Of a DNA stretch of 64,000 nt, positions 55,940 through 64,000 are shown in pieces. Position 1 is the stretch's first letter; each line of letters begins with the position of its first letter. The notes under the pieces are model-generated. The model had not been told where the DNA came from and searched no databases. It was given only the letters and a program-made list of their open reading frames with translations. Source of the stretch: CAVWDI01 sp963793095 (lineage in GTDB: Bacteria; Chloroflexota; Anaerolineae; Anaerolineales; UBA4823). The translations under genes and the position numbers were made by a program. The stretch is from assembly GCA_963793095.1 (NCBI GenBank), contig CAWBYY010000009.1:87550-151549 (forward strand), read 5' to 3'.

Positions 55940-56701
55940 ATGGCCAATTACCTCGCCCTGACCTGTGAAGCCCTTGCCCGCAGCATCTACCTGACCGCTG
56001 CCGGCTCGGCGAACACCGTCACCGTCAGGCTGTTCCGCCAGGGTTTGCACAACACCCCCAAAAAGCTGCGCTCGACACTCCAGGCTGAAATTGACCGGGT
56101 CGAGCCGGAAAAATATGAGGCGATCCTGCTTGCCTACGGCATCTGCGGCACATCCACCGTCGGGTTGACTGCCCCGCATACCCCTCTGGTAATCCCGCGG
56201 GCCCACGACTGCATCACCCTCTACCTGGGTTCACACCGGCGTTATGAAACCGAGTTCAAGCGCCACCCGGGTACCTACTGGTACAGCGTGGATTACATCG
56301 AGCGCAACGACGAGGGAGCCAGCGTAGCGCTGGGGGCGGCCGGTATTGAGGAACAGGAAGCCCAGTATGAAGAGTGGGTCGAGAAGTTTGGGAAGGAAAG
56401 CGCCGACCACCTGCTGGAGACTATGCGCTCCTGGTCGCAGCACTATACCCGGGCGGTCTTTATCGATACCGGTTTGGGGGAAAGCGGGCCTTACGAACAG
56501 ATCGCCCGCGAAAAAGCTGACAAAGAAGGCTGGGTCTTCGAGCGATTGGAGGGAAACCGGCGCCTGATCGAGGCGCTTGTGGGCGGGGAGTGGAACCAGG
56601 CTGAATTCCTGGTCGTCCCGCCCGGGAACATCATCAGGCAGTCCATCAACGACGGCCTGCTCAAATCCGAACCGCTGAAAGCAAGTAATTCAATCGATTA
56701 A
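55940..56701 (+). CDS. DUF1638 protein, divergent from the operon
   Basis: About 253 aa, ATG 55940 chosen because the family starts at this point (ALTCEALARSIY); a TTG at 55871 is possible and has AAGG upstream, but neither RBS is strong. Family features: ILLAYGICGTSTVGL and PRAHDCITLYLGSHRRYE with Cys and His placed like a metal or corrinoid-related site, TYWYSVDYIE, FIDTGLGESGPYEQIA and VVPPGNIIRQSIN. From memory DUF1638 genes often sit beside corrinoid methyltransferase genes, which fits here. The function is unknown; a role in methyl transfer or cofactor repair is inferred. The gene shares the divergent control region with the xyl operon. Confidence 0.72.
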   Translation: MANYLALTCEALARSIYLTAAGSANTVTVRLFRQGLHNTPKKLRSTLQAEIDRVEPEKYEAILLAYGICGTSTVGLTAPHTPLVIPRAHDCITLYLGSHRRYETEFKRHPGTYWYSVDYIERNDEGASVALGAAGIEEQEAQYEEWVEKFGKESADHLLETMRSWSQHYTRAVFIDTGLGESGPYEQIAREKADKEGWVFERLEGNRRLIEALVGGEWNQAEFLVVPPGNIIRQSINDGLLKSEPLKASNSID

Positions 56702-56741
56702 CTCAATATATCAGACAACAGGTCTATTTAATCAACCCCAG

Positions 56742-58280
56742 TTATCTGGATTGGTGGCGAATTTTATTAAGCTGCGCTTCCAGCTTTGCCTGCATTTCAG
56801 CCGCAGCCGGGTCGGTCGGATATCTGTTCTCCAATTCATCAGGATCGATATCCAGGTCATAAAACTCAAACTGGTCCTTGTAATTTTTATAACCGTGATA
56901 GTAAACCAGTTTGCTATTTCCCCTGTACAGGGCCAGGGTCGCCTGTTTAAGCGGCCCGAATGTGGAATTATTTTTTGCCTCCAGCGCCCAGATGTCCCTG
57001 GAATGATCCCCCTCCCGGTTCCCAAGCGGCAAAACCTGGCCCGCAGTTGGGGTGGGAACTTCAACTCCCGCAATCGCCAGAAGGGTGGGAAACAGGTCGA
57101 TGCTGCTTGTGGGCGTCCGGATATCGATGCGCCTTTTTTGGCCCGGGCTCGCGATAACCAGCGGGATATGCAGGAGCGGTTCGAATAACAAAGGGGTCGA
57201 GTGGCCGAGTTCGCCCCTTTCAAACAGCTCGCCGTGATCGGATGTCAGGATAAAATAACTTTTTTCCAGCAAACCCGTACTCTGGAGATATTCAAGCAGC
57301 CTGCTGATCTCGTTGTCAAGATTCGCAATAAATTCATCATATAATTGCCGTTTCTTGGGGGAATCACCCCTGTGTTACATCTCCAAGCGGGTGGACGGTT
57401 GTGGGTGGAGGTTCCCAGCCGTCATTAAACACTTTGCGAAAGCCGGTGCTTGGCCTATATGGTGAATGGGGCGGCAGCAGGTGAAGGTAAGCGATGAAAG
57501 GAGTCGGCAGTCCATCCAGGAGCGATATGACCCCATCCATCACTTCTTCCAGCGTAAAATTGGCATAACACCCATCAACGCTTGGCATTCCAAGCGGGTA
57601 CATTTCCCCCAGATCGCGGAATGCCAGCCGATAGCGGAGCAGATAGTTAAAATCGTGCAGCAGGGATAAAAACAGCGAACCGCGTCAGGCGTGCGATTGA
57701 GCATAAACTGGTCATATGCCCTGAATCCTGCCACCGCCTCATTTCCCGGCAGGCGGGTATAAATTGTTCTGCCGCTGAAGTTGAAGCTGTCAGCAGGCAA
57801 GTGGCGGTCCAGGTACTGCTCAAACTGGAAAAGAAGTTTGTCGGCATATAAATTCTGTGAGAATGCCGCCGTGTGATATTTTTCATGCAGATAGTGGAAA
57901 ATATTACTCTGGGCGGCGCTCCCGCTGATGGTACACCGTAATGTGTAAGCATGATGCCCCCAGGGATATTTTCCGGTCAGCAGCGAGGCAGTACTGGGGG
58001 TGGTGAAATTGGCGGCTGAATGGTGATTGTGGAAAACAGCCGCTTTTTCCGCAAACCGGTCGATGTTCGGGCTGGTATTGCGGGGATACCCATAAAGGGA
58101 GAGGTGCCGCGCCGAAAGTGCATCCAGCACCAGGATAATAATATTTGGAAGCGACTGCCCGGATTGAGAGAGCGATTTTTGGTCTGAGCCTGACTTCTCC
58201 ACCAGATGGACAAATGAAAGGCCTCCTGCCAGCTTCAGAAAATCGCGCCGGTTGATCCCTGTTTGTCTTTTCTTTTCCAT
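56742..58280 (-). CDS. Sulfatase-superfamily hydrolase with Tat signal, Thr nucleophile, several frameshifts
   Basis: ATG 58280 begins MEKKRQTGINRRDFLKLAGG, a twin-arginine signal, so the protein is exported folded. The alkaline-phosphatase-superfamily sulfatase domain follows: NIIILVLDALSARHLSLYGY (metal Asp), and FTTPSTASLLTG, where true sulfatases have (C/S)xPSR; here Thr replaces the modified Cys and the Arg is Thr. A shift near 57660 and another near 57275-57365 split the rest: MYPLGMPSVDGCYANF, YLHLLPPHSPYRP, then TSDHGELFERGELGHS with metal Asp/His, ending 56742. A Thr nucleophile suggests a phospho-substrate hydrolase or transferase, rather than a sulfatase. Confidence 0.75.
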
Positions 58281-58302
58281 ATCACAAATTATCGAATAAT
58301 AA

Positions 58303-58888
58303 TCAAGCCGTAAAAAACCTGATGATAATATCAAACAGCAATCTGAGAAAGACCACGACCAGGCTCAATACACCCAGCGGCAGGTAGATATAAACAAAGA
58401 TGGTCATCCTTTCCGCCAGGGCAGTCACCGCTCGCCTCACAGCCGGCAGCCTTTCGAAGAGTAAAGCCAGCAAGAATATCAGGACAATTATTCCCACCAG
58501 GACGATGACCGGGATCAGGGCAAGGTATAAAAGCCTGAATGGAATCAGCTCCGCGGTTCTGGGATGGATCAGGTAAGCGGCAGCGCCCAGAAAAATCGTT
58601 AGCAGGCTGCCCAGCGGAACGAATTTCATGCTTGAAAAACCTGGCTGGCATGACCAGGGACAGCAGCGCCATCCCGCCCAGCACAAACAGGCTCTCCAGC
58701 AGGGCAAAAGAGAATACATAAGCGCAAACGGTCAGAATTTCCACGGCTGTCATTTCCATCAACCAGGCCGGGAGGACATAGAAAACCCTGTACAACGTCC
58801 AACTGAATACGAGGAATAGTATTACCGAAAAGACCTGCAGGGCTTCGCTCCGGTCAGGAAGTTTAAATTTTAAGAATTTTCTTCGCAT
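58303..58888 (-). CDS. Membrane protein, one frameshift
   Basis: About 195 aa with five hydrophobic helices. The N-terminal part from ATG 58888 (MRRKFLKFKLPDRSEALQVF) has three helices; after a shift near 58625 the frame continues FVPLGSLLTIFLGAAAYLIHP and LIPVIVLVGIIVLIFLLALLF and ends IIIRFFTA. It precedes the exported hydrolase gene by 23 bases on the same strand and may be its membrane partner. No family is recognised and the RBS is weak. Confidence 0.6.
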
Positions 58889-59328
58889 GTTGAAGGGTAA
58901 TCAATGAGGTGGCAAGTGTATATAATGGCTATCAAAATGGTATCCTCCCAAATAATATAAACCATTTAAAAAAGGATATAGATCATTCGAAAGAGTCCTT
59001 TTATTTTCCAGTATACTGTACACAACCTTCATTATTTTGATTTTGGTCTTATTGCATATTTTGTCTCGATTGTATTCGATTACAATAAAATGAAAATCCG
59101 GAATAAAAATCAAATGTCCTTCTTTTAGACTAGTGTCTTATGCTTCAAATCTTTATCAAATGCGGTAGACGCCCACATAATTAATTCGGAAGAATGTTCT
59201 GGAAATCTTGAAAAATCGTGTACGATTTTGTTTGAACAATAATGGTTCTTTCCAGAAGGCTAAATCAATTTTCTATTTTTGATAATGGGATAGTCCAGGG
59301 AAAAAATTCTTCCAGCCGGATCAAAACC
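58889..59328. other. AT-rich intergenic region
   Basis: 440 bases with no clear gene. It marks the switch to markedly AT-rich sequence that lasts to the end of the window. The plus-strand frame from 59242 has no RBS and only extends the next gene upstream. Confidence 0.45.
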
Positions 59329-60243
59329 ATGTCTGATATACCTCAAGTATCCATTATTATTCCAGTTTTTAATGGACAATATACCGTTCGGGATTGCATC
59401 GATTCCTTACTGAACCTGAATTTTCCTGCTGAGGACCGGGAAATCATCATTGTAGATAACCATTCATCCGACCGCACCCCGGAAATACTGGCAGAATATG
59501 GAGACCTGATACAATGCGACTGGGAGGGACAGAGGGGAGCTGCTGCTGCTCGAAACCGCGGCATAAACAGTTGCCGGGGAAAATGGGTGGCCTTTACCGA
59601 TGCGGATTGTGTGGTGGATTCGAATTGGTTGTCGAGCAAAGTAGCCTCACTTTAGCAATCCATCGGTAGGGATTGTGGGTGGAAAAATACTGGCTAAGAG
59701 GCCAGCCAATAAGGTAGAACTTTTCGGCGAGAGAATCCACGATCAGTATAAGGCGATTAATGTAATATAACCCACCGTCTGTCGCATCGGGGAATTGGGC
59801 TTCCCCGCGCCGGCTTTTGATTGCAATGGGTGGTTTTGACACTGCTCTGCTGCGCGGCCAGGATACAGATTTATCTTACAGGATCGGGGCTGAAGGCTAT
59901 TCCCTGGTTTATGAACCAAAATCCGTGGTATACCACGGCAATGAAAACAACCTCTTCGGTTTATTCCAGGAAGGTGCAATCCATGGTATTCGACGGCTAT
60001 CTGAATTTTCAGAAACACAGGGTATTTATATGAGCCTCATCCGGGAAGAGCACAAGAGAAGCATATAAACGCTTGATTTATTCTTTTAAAAATATCCTGG
60101 CAGTGAAAGAGAACCACTTAAGCGAGTTCTTCCAAATTGTGTATGAGGCTGGAACACGTAAATGGAAAAATGAAAGGAGAATTTTCCTGTTTAATGAAAT
60201 ATTCCAATCCAAAGAATTACGAGGATACGATATAACCGCTTAA
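59329..60243 (+). CDS. GT2 glycosyltransferase, copy 1, frame broken
   Basis: ATG 59329 gives MSDIPQVSIIIPVFNGQ, IIIVDNHSSDRTPEIL and the catalytic TDADCVVDS, typical of family 2 GT-A transferases that add sugar from UDP- or GDP-sugars to a lipid or glycan. After a stop at 59655 the family sequence resumes in other frames: VGGKILAKRPANK, MGGFDTALLRGQDTDLSYRIG (acceptor-site motif) and, from about 60060, EAYKRLIYSFKNILAV to a stop at 60243. At least four shifts are visible. It is a paralogue of the gene at 63126, whose central part is intact and shows what this copy lacks. Probable role: capsule or O-antigen synthesis. Confidence 0.75.
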
Positions 60244-60289
60244 TACAACCACCTGTAAGAATTGACAACCGCTCAAATGTAACTGAAGG

Positions 60290-60639
60290 AATAGAGCATT
60301 GTTCTTGGCTACTCTGGAGCTTTCAAAATCTGGTACTGATACTGTCCATGCTGTACCTATTCTGTAGATAGTAGGATGTTTTTTGCGACAACCCAGTTCT
60401 GCGATGCCCTATTGTTCTAGACAATATCCCTTTTTATGCTCAAATATGCTGAAGGCATTTTGCAGGGTATCAGCATTTCAGATAGACACCATTTTCTGGT
60501 TGAAATGTTTTTGCGACAAATCTCTGCCAGGCTTATCTCACCTCTAATCAGTTGCAGAAAAACTCTAGCTTTGAATTCATTTGAATTCAGATGTTAGGTA
60601 CGTATTTCGTAGAGGGAAAATACGTTGTGTTCGAGCCAT
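60290..60639 (-). pseudogene. IS3-type transposase orfA remnant
   Basis: On the minus strand GGAGGCACAATAA precedes ATG 60639 (MARTQRIFPLRNTYL). After a shift the frame reads EFKARVFLQLIRGEISLAE, then ICRKN, the HTH of IS3/IS911-type OrfA. Later fragments lie in other frames with stops. No orfB and no intact terminal repeats were found. It begins 50 bases beyond the end of GT2 copy 1. Confidence 0.55.
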
Positions 60640-60794
60640 TTATTGTGCCTCCAATTCTTTAGCTATGATACTTGATTATTGTTTATGACCAAGTCTCGGA
60701 AGCACTGCATCAATCAATAACTTGTTAGATACGATAATCCTTGTTGAGAAATCAGATAACGAAATTGGTGATAATTTTATATCCTTATTGAACA

Positions 60795-61693
60795 TTAGAC
60801 TGACACATTCTTCTTACGTTTTCTGCCTCGTAAATATCCATAATTTAGGCTTAGCTTGAATAACTTCCTAAATATTTTTGAGCGGTCAATTGATAATACT
60901 ACTTCGATAAAACGTATTTTTTTCATTTCCGAATATTATCTTTTGAATCCGCTTAGGATAATTTCTCAATTGCAAATCCTTGGTATCCACTTCTATATCG
61001 TCCCCGTAATATCCAATTTTATACGCCCTCTTTAATGCCCATATCGGAGTGCAACGAGTTTTAGGAACATAATGCCATACAACTGCTTCATGAATATATC
61101 TTTGAGACAATCCGTTTTGGATTAGGCGAATTTGCATATCCGAATCTTCGCCCATATAATATTCTTGCGTCATATATTGGATCAAAAAAGCCAGCATTTT
61201 TAATATCATCAACATAAGCAGCCCAATTACATCCCCAAAAATAAGGTGGGCGCTCCTCAGGCAATTTCCAACCACGTGCTGAACCGGGAAGATAAGGCTT
61301 CAACCAATCCGATGGTTCTTTTTCATAATCAACACCAACCCGACCTCCATAAAATACACCACTGACAATATTTCGGGCTTCTTCTTCATAAGCGATCATC
61401 GTATCTTGATGAAATCTTACATCATCGTCGGTGAATAAGACCAGGCAATTCGGTAATTTTTTCAATACAAAATTCAGAGCAATGCTCTTGTTTGCTTTGT
61501 TTATATATTCGTATTGAACTGGCAATCTTAATCCTAATTCTGATAACAGATGTTCTCGGTTCTTCCTTTTTTCCCGTTTTCGACAACAATGATTTTCGTC
61601 AGGGAATTTGGAATAATGCTTTCAGAAATGGACTTTAGGGTTCTACTTAATAATTGATCACGGTCCAATGATTGTTGCAATCAGAATAACCAT
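60795..61693 (-). CDS. GT2 glycosyltransferase, several frameshifts
   Basis: ATG 61693 begins MVILIAT, then after shifts RDQLLSRTLKSISESIIPNS, KIIVVENG and, from 61525, YINKANKSIALNFVLKKLPN and the catalytic FTDDDVRFHQD (DxD). Then PPYFWGCNWAAYV, a shift near 61130, and YYMGEDSDMQIRLIQNGL (ED motif) with YIHEAVVWHYVPKTRC. A last shift near 60890 gives IDRSKIFRKLFKLSLNYGYL, then RGRKRKKNVSV and a stop at 60795. The layout is that of a family 2 transferase with a C-terminal basic membrane-edge helix. It follows the deacetylase gene by 90 bases on the same strand. Role: surface polysaccharide or glycoprotein synthesis. Confidence 0.72.
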
Positions 61694-61783
61694 AGATTAT
61701 ATGGAATGTATATTGAATTTCTATTTATAATTTATATTCTCTGAAATTGTTTAACAAGATCTATAATACACAAGAGTTCTTGT

Positions 61784-62648
61784 TTATTTGAAATCCATTC
61801 TCTTTCTCAATTTCACACTCCATCGAAGAAAGTCTTTCAGATTAAGACCAAATTTTAATTTAAAAATAAAATCAAGGAATGAATCAAAACCAGATACAGA
61901 AATACGACGTAATGCCAAAGAATCATCATACCTATCTGAAAATCCTTCCCGGATTGAAGTTGCTGTAATATATCCAGAATTCGGCAACGATCTGTCTTAC
62001 TTGTTCATTGTATAAACCATAAGGATAGCAAAAATGTTTTATCTCAATACCCAGTTTATTTTCCAAGTTAATTTTCGAATCAAAAATTTCCTTACGACAA
62101 GATTTTTCAGACAGGTTAATTAATCTCGGGTGGCTCATGGTATGTGAACCGATTTGAAATCCAGAAGATTGGATTTCGTGGACACCTTCCCAATCCATCA
62201 GAGCGATATCATTGCTTTCCATTGAGTTCCAAGTACTTTTGTCACCAATTTTATCTACAACCAGATAAAACACAGCTGATAATGAATACATAGTTAGGAT
62301 TGGAACTGCATATTTTAAACAATCTTTATACCCATCATCAAGTGTAATAATAATTGGACGCCCGGAAATCATCTTGTTTCCATCCTTCCAATCCTGATAA
62401 GTATCCAAGGTAATCGATTTGTAACCCAATCGGTGTATCCATCTCATTTGCTTTTTAAAAACATCTGTTTGGATTGTATATTCACGGAAGTTTTTATAAA
62501 GGCAACTTGATACTAAGTGATACATAAGAATGGGAACTGAATAATCTATTCTTGAATTTCGCTGATCACTTTTAGGTAAACCTGTTTTCAAAATATTCCT
62601 CAAAAGATTAATTTTTAAAATGTAGTACACCCTGAAATTTGGACACAT
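61784..62648 (-). CDS. Polysaccharide deacetylase (NodB family), one frameshift
   Basis: About 288 codons. The NodB domain shows YHLVSS near the start, IIITLDDGYKD (catalytic Asp pair), SHTMSHP (metal His pair HxxxH) and HFCYPYG. A shift near 61980 (after QIVAEF) continues in another frame: NSGYITATSIREGFSD then LALRRISV and ends at 61784. CE4 deacetylases remove acetyl groups from GlcNAc or other N-acetyl sugars of wall or surface glycans. No signal peptide is seen, although the first ATG may not be the true start. It lies upstream of a GT2 gene on the same strand. Confidence 0.72.
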
Positions 62649-63125
62649 TCAAAACTATTTCTAATTTTCTTCCCTAATTTGTACCACAAAAATTTATCCT
62701 TAATCAGTGTTCCACAATTATGAATTTGTGAAAAATTTTTTCACACAGAAATTAAACCTCAGAACTGACTATGTTCTCGTATGTTAGAATCGAACTGTAT
62801 CTTTGTAAACAATTCAATAATACTTATTATCAGATAACGATGGTGAACTGCCCCTATAATTGTCTAACTTATATCTTCATTTATAATTTAATTTTGGGAT
62901 ATTTTTTAGCGGATCATTTAATACTGCTTCATGTCAAACCTAATCTAATAATGTTGAAATTTTTCATTGGAATAAGAATACGGGATAGTCTTTTGATTAC
63001 TATATTTGGGATATTGTTTAAGCTACACACAAATATTAGTAAAAATTAATAGTCGAACCTCTCTTTTCTTTGAATTAGCGCAAGCGATGCCTGCATGAAA
63101 AATTCAACGAAAACTAATCACAACT
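62649..63125. other. AT-rich intergenic region between divergent polysaccharide genes
   Basis: 477 bases with very low GC and no supported gene; a 92-codon frame at 62771 is of chance type. It probably holds the promoters of the two divergent units. Confidence 0.45.
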
Positions 63126-64000
63126 GTGTCTGACTATCCTCATATATCCGTTATTATCCCGGTTCTTAATGGTCAAGGAAACATTCGGGGATTGTATCGA
63201 TTCTTTGCTGAACCTGAATTACCCTCTTCAGGACAGGGAGATCATCATTGTAGATAACGGGTCATCAGATAATACCTTAGAAATACTGACAGAATACGGG
63301 GAAAAGATTAAATTTTTTCGGGAGCGACAAAGAGGCGCCGCTGCTGCCCGCAACCATGGAATCAATAAAGGCCGGGGTACATGGATTGCGTTAACAGATG
63401 CGGATTGTATTGTGGATAGTGAATGGCTTCTAAATTTTCTTCCTCATTTCACCGATCCATCCGTAGGGATTGTGGGCGGGAAAATCCTCGCAAAAAGGCC
63501 TGCCAATAAGATTGCACTATTTGGCGAGAGAATCCACGACCAACAAAAAGCAATCAATGAATTTAATCCACCTTATGTGGCATCGGGTAACTGGGTTTCA
63601 CCGCGCCAGCTTTTAGTCAATATGGGTGGATTTGATGTGAATCTACTGAGAGGGGAAGATTTGGACCTTTCTTATCGTATAGGGGCAGAAAATTATTCTC
63701 TTGAGTATGAACCAGAATTGATTGTATTTCATAATAATGAAGACAATTTCTACGGTCTATTCAAGGAAGGTTCATTACACGGTTTTATAATCATCTAATT
63801 GTTAAGAAACACCAAGCTTACATTGAAGAAAAGAGTGAAGAAGATCTCCAAAAAAGCATATAATCGCCTGTTGGAATCATTTAGAAACGTCCTCATAACC
63901 AACCAGGATCGCTTCACCGAATTCTGCCAATTTATTTATGTACTTGGGACGGTTTACGGTAAATCAAAAAGAGAGATTTCTTTTCGTAGAAAGAATTCCA
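63126..64000 (+). CDS. GT2 glycosyltransferase, copy 2, runs off the window
   Basis: GTG 63126 gives SDYPHISVIIPVLNGQGNI, a shift near 63175 leads to DCIDSLLNLNYPLQDREIII, VDNGSSDNTLEIL, TDADCIVDSEWLL, then VASGNWVSPRQLLVNMGGFD and LLRGEDLDLSYRIG (ED motif). After a stop at 63798 the tail KKISKKAYNRLLESFRNVL continues, so another shift or a real stop lies near 63790. It resembles copy 1 closely at DNA and protein level, in the same order. A family 2 transferase acting on surface glycan; partner genes are beyond the window. Confidence 0.75.

Noticed and set aside
62771..63049. 92-codon plus-strand frame in AT-rich DNA
   Set aside because: Looks like chance: no RBS, no family, and low-complexity hydrophobic codons.

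Overview
The window looks like chromosome from an uncultured Chloroflexi bacterium, probably class Anaerolineae. This is inferred from style and content, not from a marker gene: lipoproteins with Thr/Pro- or Glu-rich linkers after the lipobox, META/SH3 lipoproteins, a LuxR-type regulator ending in a WDFSAWD-like tail, a two-subunit glycine decarboxylase, two DegV proteins and a RbsB/XylF-type sugar transporter. Most of the window is moderately GC-rich. Two stretches are clearly AT-richer: about 18.9-22.5 kb and about 58.9-64 kb.

Many genes are broken by one-base shifts, often at homopolymers. They include argG, argH, gcvH, gcvPA and gcvPB, and a hybrid kinase whose two shifts cancel. So many essential-type genes broken this way suggests indel errors in the sequence more than gene death. 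I give one entry per gene over its full extent and state where the frame breaks.

Layout. 1-2.2 kb (+): the end of a GH94 glycoside phosphorylase and an overlapping dienelactone-hydrolase-like gene. 2.6-7.8 kb (+): a cytochrome c-like lipoprotein and two multidomain histidine kinases. 7.9-9.2 kb (+): degV and DUF423. 9.5-12.7 kb (-): gcvH-gcvPA-gcvPB, joined by ATGA overlaps. 13-19 kb: a serine hydrolase, two lipoproteins, a ribbon-helix-helix protein, a membrane protein and a second degV. 19.1-22.4 kb (-): AT-rich universal-stress/CBS/ion-permease operon. 22.9-27.2 kb: PAP2 and other membrane proteins, a HEAT-like protein, a YbaK deacylase, a 50-aa Pmp3/YqaE protein and a LuxR regulator with a LexA-like box in its promoter. 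27.5-30.5 kb (+): argG and argH separated by a 98-bp minisatellite. 30.7-38.5 kb: a secreted protein, a MoaD-like protein, an HpcH aldolase, an M23 peptidase, the nucleoid protein NdpA and a large META/SH3 lipoprotein. 39-42.2 kb (+): a MacB-like ABC exporter between two near-identical 118-bp direct repeats. 42.6-44.1 kb (-): a GT39-like membrane protein.

The most interesting block is 44.2-55.8 kb (-), an 11.6-kb operon running from a consensus promoter with an overlapping XylR-type operator to an intrinsic terminator. In order it encodes a ROK/XylR repressor, a sugar permease, a substrate-binding lipoprotein made of two nearly identical binding domains in one chain, a sugar ATPase, a DUF4380 protein, a creatininase-family hydrolase, a UroD-type methyltransferase, a cognate corrinoid protein and xylose isomerase. 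A DUF1638 gene diverges from the promoter. I propose that the operon imports a methylated sugar or glycoside, removes the methyl group through the corrinoid pair and isomerises the freed aldose. No characterised system that I know of has this exact composition.

The last 5 kb is an AT-rich surface-polysaccharide region: two paralogous GT2 genes (+) flank a GT2 and a polysaccharide deacetylase on the other strand, with an IS3-type orfA remnant between them.
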